From Vanilla planifolia (Eukaryota > Streptophyta > Magnoliopsida > Asparagales > Orchidaceae): a stretch of 64,000 nucleotides of DNA. Where the stretch lies: positions 18,881,501 through 18,945,500 of the forward strand of contig CM043869.1 in the NCBI GenBank assembly GCA_023846275.1, written 5' to 3'. Both the position numbers and the translations under genes were made by a program. The notes beneath the pieces were generated by a model. It searched no databases, was not told the DNA's origin, and saw nothing but the letters and a program-made list of their open reading frames with translations. Below are positions 20,285 through 33,300 of this stretch, one piece after another (the stretch's first letter is position 1; each line of letters begins with the position of its first letter).

Positions 20285-22565
20285 TAAAGTAAAAACAAGT
20301 GTACAAATCTTATAAGAAGAGGGGAGAGGGGTGAATTGTGGTTTTAAACTATTTTTGTTGATTTTTGGATTGTATTTATTTTTTCAATATTTATTATAAA
20401 AATAATTTTATGTTTATTGAAAACTTTGATTTAAAAATATATTAATTTTTATAATTTTTATAATTAAGAAAAATGAAAATAAAAGTTGAAATAGTATACC
20501 AAAATTTTTAGGTGGTTCGGTTTAAACTTGAACCTACGTCCACCCTTAATCGAGGTCGAGAAAACAATTTCACTAATAAAAGAGTTACAACTTGAGATTT
20601 TTTCTTACGATTCACTTCCAACCTACAAGCTTTTGCAAGTTCAACTATAACCCTGGCTTTTACAGGCTCAACCCCAACTTGATTTTTTATGAGATCAAAT
20701 CGAACTAGGGCTTTTGCAAATATCAGGCCGCCTAACCCAAAAGAAAAACAAAAATATAGCAAGAAACAAATTCTGATAAAAACATACAAATTTTTCTATG
20801 GTTGATCATAAATATAAAAAGGCAAGAGGAGCACAAAATAATGAAGAAAATTAAGGAAATTAAAAGCTTAGAAGAACTAGGCTTAGTTGGAAGAATTTGA
20901 AATTTCAAGTAGTCGTAGGTCGTAGGTGCTGTCAGGAAAAATTTATGCCTGTAGAATATGATGTATTCTTTCTTTGAGATATTAAAATCTTGTTCACATT
21001 TAATAGTTATTTCATTCATAACGATTAGATATTTATAGAAAACGTTTTGTTGTAGTCATTAGAAAGTGATTGAAAAGTTGTTTCAAAAGATGTTTCTAAA
21101 CATCTTAATTGGAAGAATATTTTAAGATCTTTTTAAGATGTTTCTAAACATCTTAAAAAGATCTTAAAATATTCTTCCAAAAAAGATTGCAACAACGACA
21201 TAATAACAACTACTTAATTGGCTATTAGGTTTAATTAATCAGAGCTGTTAGATCAACATAAAGGAGATCTCGACTGTCCAAGCAAATGTTGTAAAGGCGG
21301 ATGTGTTCTGGACGGTTGGATCAAGCTTGATAAGATCTCGGTCACTCTATCAAGTCAGATAAGATTTGGATTGTTTGATTAATCAACGATAAAATCAAGA
21401 TTAGATCTGGATCGTAGAATTCAAATATGAGAGATCTAGGTCATTAGAATAGCAATAGATTATTTCAAACGATGGAAATAAAGATAGTCATCTGATGAAG
21501 TTAGACGAGATCACGACTATTGGATTGATCAATCGGTTACAACGGATAAAGTAATAATAGTCTAATTGGCTTAACAAATGGATGGTTGGATCTATTAAGA
21601 GCACTATTTAAAGACAGAAGTGATCTCTATCGTGCAATAACAAAAATGCACGATCAGACAGTACTGAGTGTTGTTAGTTTTGGATGCGGATAGGCACAAG
21701 TCATTTTAGTCTTATATATCAGGGAATGATGTGTTTGGAATTTATAAATGGGGTTGGCTTCCCCCTTATGTGCACAAGAATTGGTCACCTAGGCGTAATC
21801 ATGGCATACAGGTTTATACAGGATCATGCGTACTTAGTTCAAGTGGCCCTCAGCTTGATCCACTCCCTTAGCCCATCCGATTTAGGAATTCTCTATCAGC
21901 CAGAATGAGATTGATCTGATTTGGTTTCAACCATTTCATGACCCGAGGCTTGTGAATGCTTTTCTAGGCCTGCCCGGCCCAACAACTTTGCATTTGGGCA
22001 CAGCTTGGGATGCGACATAACGTTTTTTTTATTTATTTAATTATGAAAATTTTAATAGAATTGTTTTTTTATGTGATTAAAATTTAACAATCAACATAAC
22101 ATAGAATTTAGTAAAAAAATGCAAAAGTATAATTAATAAAGAAAAGAATGAAAAATAAAATTATGTTTCTTAAATCAACGAATGGTTTAAGATGGATAAG
22201 TTTTAAGAAAAGAATTGAGATATTAAAAAATTGAGTCTTATTTGTTCGCAAATTCAAAGAGATGATTGAATAATTTAGATGCCTGAATATTATTTGAAAT
22301 TAATATGAAATAAGAATGCCTTAAAATCAATAAGCTAATATTCTATTTTATAATAAAATAAAACCCCATCAACGTTGATGCACATGTTTTCAATCCTTAA
22401 AGCTTGCTGAATACTCCAAGGTCTTTTAAAGACCACTAATTCACCATCTTTAAAAGTGCATAGATTTTTCTTTACATGTAAACTTGTTTCACACTAAACA
22501 AGCCAATTATAATAAAATACTAAACATTTAAAGTTTGACTTATCAAACATAAGAGTGATTTAACA
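20285..22565 (-). repeat. Left LTR (3' LTR) of the long-LTR element
   Basis: Begins at degenerated TA (TG in the partner) in AAAGTAAAAACAAGTGTACAAA and ends TTTAACA. It aligns with 25799-28037 throughout, for example GGTGAATTGTGGTTTTAAAC, GAACCTACGTCCACC, CAAAGGAGATCTCGA and AAACATTTAAxGxTTGACT. It carries a 72-bp palindrome that the partner lacks. Confidence 0.88.
21109..21180. repeat. Perfect 72-bp palindrome inside the left LTR
   Basis: Two 35-base arms (21109-21143 and 21146-21180) are exact reverse complements, separated by CT. The left arm starts TTGGAAGAATATTTTAAGAT and ends AAGATGTTT. The corresponding place in the right LTR (about 26580-26640) has only one arm-like stretch, so an inverted duplication of about 48 bp arose in this copy. 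It could form a long hairpin in single-stranded DNA or RNA. Confidence 0.92.
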
Positions 22566-25500
22566 ATCTTATTTTGATGATGGCAAGACATAAATGTTTA
22601 AATAAAAATATAGCAAGTAAAAACATATACTTAAGAAACAACATAATAAGTAAAAATATAACAAGTAAAAATCAAATATATATATATATACATACATACT
22701 TCATACTCTCTTTTACTACATGCTTATCTTCACTTTATGACTAATTTAAATTTTATCTAAATCATCATCATTCTCTCCCTTTGACACCATCAAAAGAGAG
22801 GTACTATTATACCATTGAAGGAGTTTTACGAATACATAGGCAAATTCGTACTTTTTTGTATTAATCCTCCAATGACAATCTCTAATAAAGAAAGATCTTA
22901 TATTTTTGTGTTTTTTTATAATAATGAAATTGATTATAAACTCTTTGTAACAAACTTAGTCTTGTTTCCAATAATTTCTCCTTTCTCATATAGTTTATTC
23001 TTTAGTATCTATTTAGCTCTAATAAAATTTTGATCATTAAGCTTAAGTATTAAATTTTATAGTTAATTTTTAAAATTTTTTTTTCTAATGTATTACATGA
23101 ACCTACACCCTATAGAGCTTCTTCAACAAATGTAGTTTCTATGATAAAACAAATATATTATGATCAATTTCTTTCATAGAAACTTGTGTTCTAATTTCTT
23201 GATTAACATTTCGTTTATGTGATGTCTATGAATTTTGATACTACTAAACTCAAGGTAATCATTGATTAGTTTCTTCTTCTCTACATTTTTTCTTGTCTAA
23301 TTTACTTTCTTCATTTTTCAATACAAGGTTTTCAATGACTCAATCTAAGTATTATATTAATTATTTTGTAATTGACTCATCAAACATAATATGTATATTC
23401 TTATCTAATTTTTAAATCAAATTAACAAAATTTTTAATTATCTCTTTTATATATAAATCTAAAAAAATCATGATTAATATCAAATTTATATTTATTTTTA
23501 AAAATCAAATAAATTATCCCCAAACATGAAGTGTTTATTATTTTCTTTTGTACACTCTTACATGTTTTTTCTAAGTGGGAGATATAAATTGATTTCATAT
23601 TTTCTATTCCTTACAATAATCATATAGATATTTATTTAAAGTTTATTAAATTAAACTTATTTTATCTTTTCTAATTTTTGAATCAAAGCTTATGATCACA
23701 TTTTTTTTATTCTTATAAAGTTTGACTCTTATAAAATTAATGTCAATCACAAATCCGAGTTTTTTTCTTAAACTTAAGATTTTTAATCTAAAATAAGTTA
23801 TCTTTAAAGGTCCATTATTGGTCAAGTACTTTTTAGGTTCAAAGAATGATTTAATTTATTTTTCTTTTTATTATAATTTACATATTTTTAAATTAGTCTT
23901 ATATAACTTGGGAGGACTTCTAATTTGTTTATTTTTTTACCATAAAATAACAACATAACTTAATGTTTTAAGTCATAAGTGTTTTGACTTGAATGTGTAA
24001 GTAAGTATTTTAATTCTTTAGCTTCTAATTGATTAGACTTAATTATATAAGTGTCACATTTTGTTCTATCAAATAATGATGATTGATCATCTTTTAATAT
24101 TTTATAATATTAAATATCAAAACTTGTCATTAGCACGTGATTGAAAAATAAGTTCTAAATAATTAATATTGATCGATGCTAAGCAAGTTTAGAAAGATTT
24201 GACGTGCTAAGCTAAGCTAAATAAGCTAAGGACTGCAAACATTTTGCTAGTGAAACTCACAAAGTAAGACTTGCTCCATAGGTCCTAAAATATGGAGGCA
24301 CATCTACAAACTATCTAATCTTTAAATTTAGAAACCAAAATCATCTTGAATTCGATAGTGTAGGATGTGGATATTGTGATTTTGTAAAAAAAAATTCTTA
24401 AATTGGTTCTTTTAGGAATCCACCATATGTATTATGTTTTAGATTTATGGATTTCCTAATTGGACAATCAAATATAAGATGTCTAAATTTAGAACAATAA
24501 CTACATATAATATTATATTTAACTTGACAATTAGATGCATACAAAGAAAGAATATATGATTTATTGACCACATGGATATATGATGTTTTCAATCTATAAC
24601 TATTATGCAAATATATATTATTTTTTGTCACATGGTTGTAAGATGAAGCACATTTAAGCATATGTGGATCATTCAAGTAAACATTATTCTTTTTCACAAG
24701 ATTGAATAAAGTAGCATATGAAGGTACACATATTAATGATTATAAGTAGAAACATGAGAAAATAAACTAGTATACTTTAGTTTTAGATAACACATTTCTT
24801 TTTTAAGTGAATTAAAGTTTTCTAGGTTTTCTTTAAGCAAAAAATTTTATTTTTTTAAATTATCATTCTCTAATTTTAAAGCATCATTACATTTAATATG
24901 CTTAGATGATTTATTTTCATGTTTTATATTTGAAAATTTCAAACATGAAATCTTAGAAATATAGGCATGAACTTGATTAGTTAAGGAAATATTTTCTTCT
25001 TTAAGTACATCGCATTGTTTATACAATTCAACTATTCTATATTTATGTTTGGCATAAACTTTCTTAAGATCATCATATTAACTTTTTATTTTCAACAAAT
25101 AATTTTTTAAATAAATTTGATATTTCATAACAAGATTCAAAAGTAGAATCATGACTAAAATTAGAAGTACTTGCTATAAGTTACTTCAATGGTTCATCTC
25201 TAAATTAAGTTTCTTTTTCTTCTTCTTCTTCTTCTCTTCTTTTCTTTTATGATTCATCTCCTTCTTTTATCATCACTATCTTCAGATTCATTCTCATCAT
25301 ATAGCCCTATATAATCCATACATCATCTTAAAATAAGTTGTAGTAATACACACTCTCACACCAATTTTTTAAGACAATACACAAAATAAGTAATTCATTT
25401 TTTTAGTATTTAATTGAGTTAATATTCTTAATTTATTATTCTATCTTTGGAAAGTACAAAAAATGAATAAAAAGATCTAAAAAATTATCATTAATTTTTT

Positions 25501-25784
25501 GAATAAAAATTTTCTAGATATTTTTCCAAATAAAAAAAATTTCAACCTTAAATAATGAAGGATGACATGATGAAAATCCTTTATTGATATCAATTATAGG
25601 TGAAGTCATATGAAAAAAATAAGTAAATTAATAAACATAATTATTATGGTAAGCACAAAAATTGATAAAATAAAAATTCAAATTAATGTGCAACCAAAAT
25701 AATAATTATGCAAAATTATCAAAATAGTCAAAATGTGCACAATGGATCACCTAAGTGATTTGATTCACTTTTTGTAGGGAACTC
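22566..25784 (-). other. Interior of the long-LTR element
   Basis: About 3.2 kb, very AT-rich. Reading the - strand from the primer-binding site: a run with acidic residues (LYDENESEDSDD, about 25245-25310), lysine-rich possibly coiled-coil fragments (about 24980-25140), and the zinc knuckle at 24398-24697. Left of that, toward the 3' LTR, only short frames remain, and no pol motif was found. A TA microsatellite is at about 22677-22691. Confidence 0.6.
24398..24697 (-). pseudogene. Gag-like fragment with CCHC zinc knuckle
   Basis: A 99-codon frame holds CSYCSKFRHLIFDCPIRKS, which fits CX2CX4HX4C exactly, the nucleocapsid-type RNA-binding knuckle of retroelement gag. The preceding repeats of KNNxYLHNSY-like wording and the following KHNTYGGFLKEP resemble the region after the knuckle in Ty1/copia-like polyproteins. 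No start context or longer frame is present, so it is a remnant, though the knuckle itself is intact. Confidence 0.7.
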
Positions 25785-25796
25785 GCTCTTATACCA
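25785..25796 (-). other. Primer-binding site of the long-LTR element
   Basis: The - strand reads TGGTATAAGAGC, matching 11 of 12 bases of the initiator tRNA-Met complement TGGTATCAGAGC. It is two bases from the LTR end, the standard arrangement. Confidence 0.85.
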
Positions 25797-25798
25797 AT

Positions 25799-28037
25799 TG
25801 AAGTGAAAATCAGTGTGCAAATCTTACAAGAGGGGTGGGTGGGGGTGAATTGTGGTTTTAAACTATTTTTTACTATTTTTTTGTTTGTATTTATTTTTCA
25901 AATATTTGTTATAAAAATAATTTTATGTTTATAAAAAACTTTGATTTACAAATATATTAATTTATAATTTTATAATTAAGAAAAATAAAAATAAAAGTTG
26001 AAATAGTGCAACAAAATTTCACATGGTTTAGTTCAAACTAGAACCTACGTCCACCTCCAATCGAGATTAAGAAAAAAATATCATTAATAAAAGTGTTATA
26101 ATTTGAGATTTTTTCTTGCGGTTCACCTCCAACCTACTATTGTTTATGGGTTCAACTTTAACCCAGGGTTTTATGAGTCAACCCCAACTTGAATTTTTAC
26201 TAGATTGAACCGAACTCCAACTTTTGTAAATGTCGGGCTGCCTAACTAAAAAAAATAAAAATATAGCAAGAAACAAATTTTGATAAAAACATACATTTTT
26301 TTCTATGCTCTTTGATGAATATTAAAAGACACAAAGTGCACAAAATTATGAAGTAAATTGAGAAAATGAAAGCTTAGAAGAATCAATCTTAATTAGAAGA
26401 ATTTAGAATTTTAAACAGTCATAGATCATAGGTGCTGTAAAGAAAACTTTGTCACTAGAATGTGATGTAGCCCTTCTTTGAGATATTAAAATCTTGTTCA
26501 TATTCATTTGTTATTTCATTTGTAATGGTTAGGTATTTACAGAAAAATTTTTGCCATAGTCGTTAAAAAGTAAGCAAAAAATTATTTTAAAAACTGATTC
26601 AAATAGCTTAAAAAGTTCTTAAAATATTCTTTCGAAATAACTATTACAATGGCATAATAATGGCTATTTAATTAGTTATTGTGCTTCATTGTTCAGAGCT
26701 GTTGGATCGACACAAAGGAGATCTCGATCGTGTAAGCAAACACTGTAAAGATGGATGTGTTCTGGATGGTTCGATCAAGCTTGATTAGATCTCAGCTACT
26801 CGATCAAGTCAGATGAGATTTGGATCATTTGATTAATCAATGATAATATCGGGATTAGATCTTGACCGTAGAATTCAAACATAAGAGATCTAGGCTATCA
26901 GAATAGGGATAAATTATTTCAAACGACAAAAATGAAAATATATGTTTAATGAAGTCAGACGAAATCAAGGTTATTAAATGGATCAATCAGTTATAGTGGA
27001 TGTAATAACTGTTTGATTAGCTCAACAAATGGACGATTGGATCTATTGAGAGTATTTTTTAAAGATAGAGGTGATCTCCACTTTGCGATTGCAAAAATGT
27101 GCCATTGGATGACATTGAGTGCTGTCGGTTTTGGATGCAGACGGCACAAGTCATTTTAGTCTCACATTATAGGGAATGATATGTCTTTGGAATTTATAAA
27201 TGGGGCTGGCTCCTACTTTGTACGCTTGAGAAATTGTCACTTAGGCATACTTGTGGAATTCAAGTTTATACAGGACCGACCCAAGCCATACATTAATTTG
27301 AGTGTTTCTCAGCTCGATCCATTGCTTTACCCAATATGATTCAGGAATTCGCCATCAGTCAGAATGGGCTCGACCCAATTTAGTTTCGACCGTTTTTTAA
27401 CCTGAGGCTTGTGAGTGCTTGCTCAGGCCTACCCAGCCTGACAACTTTATATTTGGGCATAACTTGAGATGTGCCTTATGTTTTATTCATTTATTTAATT
27501 ATAAAAATTTTAATAGAATTATTTTTTGTAGTAATCATGATTTAACAATCAATCTAACATATAATGTAGCAAAAAAATATAAAAATATGAGTAAACAAAG
27601 GAAAAAATGATTGAAAAATAGAATTATATTTCTTAAATCAAGAAATAGTCTAAGTATGATTAGTTTCAAGAGAAGAATTTGGAGATTAAAAAATTGAATC
27701 CTTTTTGTTAGTTAGGGATTAGTTAAATCAAGGAGATGATTAAATAATTTAGATGTCTAAATATAATATAAAATTAATACAAAAAGAGAGTACCTAAAAA
27801 TTAATAAGATAACATTCTATTTCATTGTAAAATGAAACCTTATCAAAGCTGATATATGTCTTCAATCTTTGAAGTTTGCTGAATATTCCAAGATATTTTG
27901 AAGATCACTAGTTTACTATCTTCAAAAGTGCATAACTTGTTCATTACATGTAAACTTATTTTATACTAAATAATCCAATTAGAATGATATACTAAACATT
28001 TAAGGCTTGACTCATCAAACACAAGAGTAACTCAACA
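25799..28037 (-). repeat. Right LTR (5' LTR) of the long-LTR element
   Basis: Starts TGAAGTGAAAATCAG and ends CTCAACA, so it keeps the TG...CA ends that the left copy has partly lost. It aligns with 20285-22565 over its length with small indels. Confidence 0.88.
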
Positions 28038-28770
28038 AATCAAAGAGAAAAATCTTAACTATTAATTAGTATTGTTTTATTTGACAGATATCATTGCTTT
28101 TAGATCCTTCTTGGAGGAACAATCGTCAAGATTGTTCGTGTTCTTGGAGGTTTAAAGGGATCTAGACATTTAAGAGAGTATGAGAGAGTTCAATATAATT
28201 TGAAAACCATTAAAAGGTAAGGGAAAGTGAAACAAATTAGGGTGCCTTTAATTAAAGATTTTAGACATCTTTAAAAGTCTTATAGAGAAGTCAAAGAAAA
28301 CCATGAGTTTTCAACTAGAGAGAGAAAGTTAGTTTGGAAAGAATTTAGGTGAGAAGAATAATAATGCGATAGTTTGGATTAGATTAGGTCTTATATAGGT
28401 TGAAGAGATGAAGCATCAATTTCAATGAAGTGTAGGTCTCAACCATGAAGGAATTTTTGAGAGAAGGGGTAGAGAGATAAAAATGGTGAAGGGATAAGAG
28501 CTCTCATTGTGCAAATTATGATAAAGGGGTTTTGAGTGTGATTGGGTTGTCAGGTGGAGTGGAGGAAGAGAAGATATGTTTATTTAAGGTTAAGGTTATA
28601 AGATGAAGTGGTTGGTTCATATGAGTCATTGGAGTAAAATGAGTAGTTGTGATTGATTTGGATTATCATAGAGAAGTGAGATGTATTCATTAGGTTAGGT
28701 AGAGAGTGATAATGAAAGAGGAAAGAGAAGAGGAAGAGTGGAGAACATTTTAGAAAAGGGATAATCAAAG
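28038..28770. other. Intergenic sequence without a supported gene
   Basis: Purine-rich on the + strand (many GAGAG and AAGAGA words, about 28320-28760). The - strand frame at 28580-28783 is a low-complexity reading of this and is not taken as a gene. Confidence 0.4.
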
Positions 28771-29335
28771 GTAGGCTTACCACATGGAACCAAAGAATGG
28801 AAGCATTACCATCAAGTGAAGAACATTTTATAAAAATTGCTCCACTAGACTCTAAAACAAGATTTGAGTATCAAATAATGCACAAGCATCAATTAACATA
28901 CATGCCAATGATAAGTGCTCAAACCAATGCATTATAAAGGACAAAAATAAAACAAAAATAAAACAAAAATGTCATATTAGGATCAATTTAAAAGTTTCGT
29001 TGATTTCTTATGTATTTTAATTTATGTAATAATATGAACAAAGCAAATAATTATTAAGTTTATTTTTATGATTCTAATTAGTTGGTTTATTAGTTATTAT
29101 GATTCATGAAGTATTTTCCAAGGGTATTACATTGACATATAATAAAAGAGCTTCCCTAAGAGCCACCATTCTTTGGATAGTTCTGTTTCTTTATTGTTTC
29201 AATAAGTTTGTGTATGAATTTATCTTTGATTCAAATGAAAAAAAAATAGTCTTATAATATTATAAATTATAAGCCTTAAAAACTTTGTGTCTAAATGAGT
29301 ACAAACTTGTCAGTAAAATAAAAAATTATCTCCTC
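28771..29335 (+). repeat. Unidentified repeat, copy 1
   Basis: Aligns with 29636-30335: GTAGGCTTAxCACATG, ATAAAAATTGCTCCACTAGA, ACATGCCA(A/G)TGA, TGTATTTTAATTTAT, TAATAATATGAACA, TTCTATTTCTTTATTGTTTCA and a final CTTTGTG(T/C)CTA. It carries a broken version of the ORF fragment seen in copy 2. Confidence 0.75.
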
Positions 29336-29468
29336 TCTCCTTATCCCCTTTACCCTCACCTAACAAATACATTTCACTTGCTCATCAAAACTAAATCCAA
29401 TCACAATCACCCATTCTAATTGAATGGCATATATGAACCATGCCAAAGGATAATGTTTCACATAATAT

Positions 29469-29846
29469 GTGCTTAGATCTCTTGCTAATTCTAAGGTACC
29501 AATGAAAAAAAATACACTCTTCCCTTACCTCTATAAACATTATATTGTAGAACTAAAACCTGAAACTTGTTTTGCCAAATCCAAAAATTGCTCTCTTAAT
29601 GCCGAATCCAAAGTTGATGTGACACCAACATCAAAGGTAGGCTTAACACATGAAACTAAGGCAATGAAAGATTTACAATCAATTAAAGAACAATCTATAA
29701 AAATTGCTCCACTAGAGTCTACAACAAGACATAAGTACGAGATGGTGTATAGGAATCAAGTAGTGTACATGCCAGTGACAAGAGCTCCAACCAAAGCATC
29801 ACAAAAGTCAAAAATAAAGAAAATACATCCATTTGGATTGATTTAA
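29469..29846 (+). CDS. Hypothetical 125-codon ORF, repeat-borne fragment
   Basis: I do not recognise this protein. The frame opens at TTG or at an internal ATG (codon 11, VPMKK) and ends at TGA-free TAA after HPFGLI. Its second half (KIAPLESTTRHKYEMVYRNQ onward to PTKASQKSKI) falls in repeat copy 2, and the same reading is visible but interrupted in copy 1 (KTRFEYQIMHKHQ, TYMPMISAQTNAL). The conservation of the reading frame between diverged copies hints that it once encoded protein, most likely part of a transposon or a captured gene. It is lysine/threonine-rich and has no membrane segment. A functional gene is unlikely given the context and missing start. Confidence 0.3.
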   Translation: MLRSLANSKVPMKKNTLFPYLYKHYIVELKPETCFAKSKNCSLNAESKVDVTPTSKVGLTHETKAMKDLQSIKEQSIKIAPLESTTRHKYEMVYRNQVVYMPVTRAPTKASQKSKIKKIHPFGLI

Positions 29847-30335
29847 AAGTTTAGCTAATTTTTTTTATGTATTTTAATTTATTTAATAATATGAACATAA
29901 TAAATAATTATTTAAGTTTACTTTTATGGTTCTAAATAATTGGTCTATTAATTATTGTAAGTCATGAAGCATCTTTGAAAGTAAATTACAACTAGATATA
30001 ATAAGGGAGCATCCTTTGAGAGTCACCAAAGTTGAAATCTCCCCTCCAAGAATCACTTTTATAGGAAGAATTATTCTTGACCACATTTAGATGAGGAATT
30101 CTTTCCTCCAAGTACTATAATTAGAGAAGACTTCCTCCAAGCATCAAATTTCAACTTCCATTAGATGTCACATTCATAAGATAATTCTATTTCTTTATTG
30201 TTTCAAGGAACTTTTATATGTGAATTTATCTAATGTAATAAAATGAAAAAAAGTCTAATAATTTTATAAATTACATACCTTGAAAGGCTTTGTGCCTAGA
30301 AGATTACAACCCTATCAACATAGTAAAAAGTCATT
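29636..30335 (+). repeat. Unidentified repeat, copy 2
   Basis: Second copy of the 28771-29335 repeat, about 865 bp downstream. It has an extra block of about 130 bp (about 30045-30180) with CCTCCAAGxATCA-like words repeated two or three times. No LTR features were found. Confidence 0.75.
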
Positions 30336-33300
30336 GCCATATCAATTTTTAGATTTGTTAGTAGAATAACAAGTTGTAAGCTAGAAAATCTTGTAAATGT
30401 CATATGGAAATAATTTTATCACCAAATTGTTACTAGAGTTTGTTATCTTTGAGGCATGTTTTGATGCCAACAACCATAAGCTCCATTGATGAGAAAGTCA
30501 GATAACACAATTCAGAAGAGACAAGAAAGTCAGAGGAGTTGAAATCCAAAAATGATTTGAGTAGTTATGCATGTCTCTAAGGTGATGAGGGAGCCAAGAT
30601 AATAAAAGTCATGCATTTTCACATTTTATGATTTGTTCTATGTGAGTCTTATGGAAATAGAGGATATTTGTTGATAAGGCCTACGAGAGTATAACGAAAG
30701 GACCAAATTATCTTAGATTATGATTTAGATGAAGAATTTTATATATTTTAGATTTGAGAAGAAGGTTTCAAGTGCTATTGATTTATCTTGAATTTATCTT
30801 TAATAGTATTATTTTTTTGTCAAGGAAATTTTTTTATAAATATTATGTAGTCTTAAGTTGAAGATCATGAGATAAGTCTCATGGGTTTTTGCTACAATTG
30901 AAGACAAAAATTAATTACTCATAAAAAACAAATGAGGTTAGTTTAAGTGTCAATATGATAGATTAAGGTGGATCATTCTTCTGAAAATTTGTCTTGAGAT
31001 CAAGTAGAGGATTATGTACTTGAGGAACAGTTTTGAAGTGATTGTAGGTGTGCTCAAGAAGTTTGAACTCAAAGAGGATACTATTTTTTTTTAGAGGATG
31101 ACTTGATGCATTTCAAGCCTTTGTAAAGCATCTACGAGAGGTAATGGTTAATGGAGGTATCATGAAGTTTTCAAATATTATTTATAGGCTTTGTGGAAGT
31201 ATTAATATTACTGGAATGATCACACATCAATATTGTTAAGGATGATCGAGATAAGTACATTTTGGATACATCATGACATGTATTATTGGCGAGTTTCAAA
31301 CTTGTCAATGAACTAAAAAGTTTTGGATAATCTTATTAATTTTTCAATAATGTTGAATTGTTGAATTCTAAGTTTTGTTATAGAAATTACATTTGATTTA
31401 CTACAATTATGTTGAATTTTTGTAGATATGCATGGACTTGTGAATTGAATATATAAAATTAGAATTTTGTTTGGATTTGATTTTAAATGGTCTTAATGTT
31501 TGCTTTGCATTTTATTTAATTGCTTTAAGATAAACCTTTTGTTTTACCTTCCATTGTTTATTATTCCTAGGCCTTTTATATAATAAAAGAGACTCTTTAA
31601 GAGGAATATTTTGTAATGGGAAAAGTGGTGTGATCAATGTGTTTTTAAAAATCAAGGATTGTTACCCTTTGCATTTAATTCAAGATTCTTACCACTGATG
31701 TTCTTATTTAATGGGAAGATGAAGGGATAAGGGTACAATTGACCTTATGGCCAAGCATTCTCCACTTGCTTTTTTTCTTTCCTTTCTTTTTCTAGTATTG
31801 TAATGTGCATATTATTAGTTTTATGAACCCAATATAATTTAATTGAGTGATTTTAATTTTAAGTTTTAACTAGTAAATTTGCAATAAGTGTAGATGATAT
31901 GAAAGAGTGAGATGCTTCACAATCGAAGAGTATCTCCATAGATTTATTTATTTAATAATAATAGAGTACATGTGATGACATTTGATTAAGTGTTTCCTCC
32001 TTTTGAATTGTCATAAAAATCCTAAGTTGGGCTATTTTTGGTTGAGATGTAGAAGCTATTGCCTTGCCTTTGTTATTTGTATTGTTTCTAAAGTCACATA
32101 AAATACTTTGTGTGCATTATTTTTATCAATATTATTATCCCAATCATTTAATTATCTTGTAACCCAAGGACATTCTTTGGCATAATATGTAGCCCCATTG
32201 TAAATAAAACATGTGAGACTTTTTCTTTTGGAAATTTCCCTAATGGTTTTCCTTTCATGTCTGGCAACTTGTTTTCTCCTTTTTTTCAACACTACCAACT
32301 TGTTTTCTTAAGCCACTTATCTTCTTAAACTTGTGTCCAACTTGTGATGAGAATGCACCTTTCTTTTTATTAATGCTTTTCTAGCTTTTATTACATTTTA
32401 ATCTTGTTCAATTTGCCTGGTAACCCTAATTAGTTCACTATAAATGGTAGCTAATACATTCCTAATTGTATCAAACATCACTTTCAAAATATGTAGCACT
32501 TTTGTTTTTCAATTATTACTAACTCTGAAACATATTTGGATGGTTTAGAGAAAATTTGTTTATGATCTATAATGGATAATCCTTTTTAATATAACATGGT
32601 TAAGTGTAACTCTTATGACATCACCAATTTTTGAATCCATTTTTTTACAAGTAAAATCATGTCAATAAAATTAATAAAATCAAAACCATTACTTTGCCCT
32701 ACGGAGTTTAGCTTTTATTATAATTATTTGAAACAAAAAAAATATTTGGTATAAAATAGGACTTGTGTCTTCATTGATGCAAAAAAATTATCTATATCTT
32801 ATTACATGATTTATTAGATAAAGAAAAAGCTAAATATCCATCTCTATTCATTATTTCCTTCATGATATATAGTCATGTTACAAGAAAATATGCTAAAGTT
32901 GGTTGAGCTTCATTAGCTTAATAAGTAGAACTATATCGTTTTTATGCAATACATAAAATAATTTGGTAACTATATGTTAAGGTCCATATTATAGTCATGT
33001 GAAGCATAAAAAAATAAACATGCATTACATATGATCATGTAATTATAACAATCATAACCTGTTTTCAACACCAAATTAATATCAATAAGTTATGTGCAAG
33101 CACATCTTATCTAAGTGCATAATATAAAATAAATACATTATTACAAGTCAATGCATATAATATTCTCAAATTTTTTAAGTGTGTTTAATTTAAACGATTC
33201 ACTTATCTCTTGTTAGCTTGTTAGTTATTCAAATAGACCCCTTGATCTATTTCAATAGCTTTTTAAAGGTCCCATGACATTTTACTAAGTTTTAATCTTA

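Larger units (their letters stand above)
20285..28037 (-). mobile_element. Non-autonomous long-LTR retrotransposon (LARD/TR-GAG-like)
   Basis: Two direct repeats of 2281 and 2239 bp enclose only 3.2 kb. Next to the right repeat is a primer-binding site on the - strand, which sets the orientation. Outer flanks GATCA and AATCA agree at 4 of 5 bases, as an aged 5-bp target duplication would. The interior has a gag-type CCHC zinc knuckle and acidic/coiled-coil-like fragments, but no protease, integrase, RT or RNase H motif that I could find in either orientation. The zinc knuckle and following words resemble Ty1/copia-type gag, but the superfamily is uncertain without pol. LTR copies differ at perhaps 15-20% by eye, so insertion is old. 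Confidence 0.85.

Noticed and set aside
19650-31950. Possible outer LTR pair (about 19700-20200 and 31480-31950) enclosing the long-LTR element
   Set aside because: A short run such as CATxAATGTGTTTxTAxAAATCAAG is similar, but the alignment does not extend enough to call LTRs.
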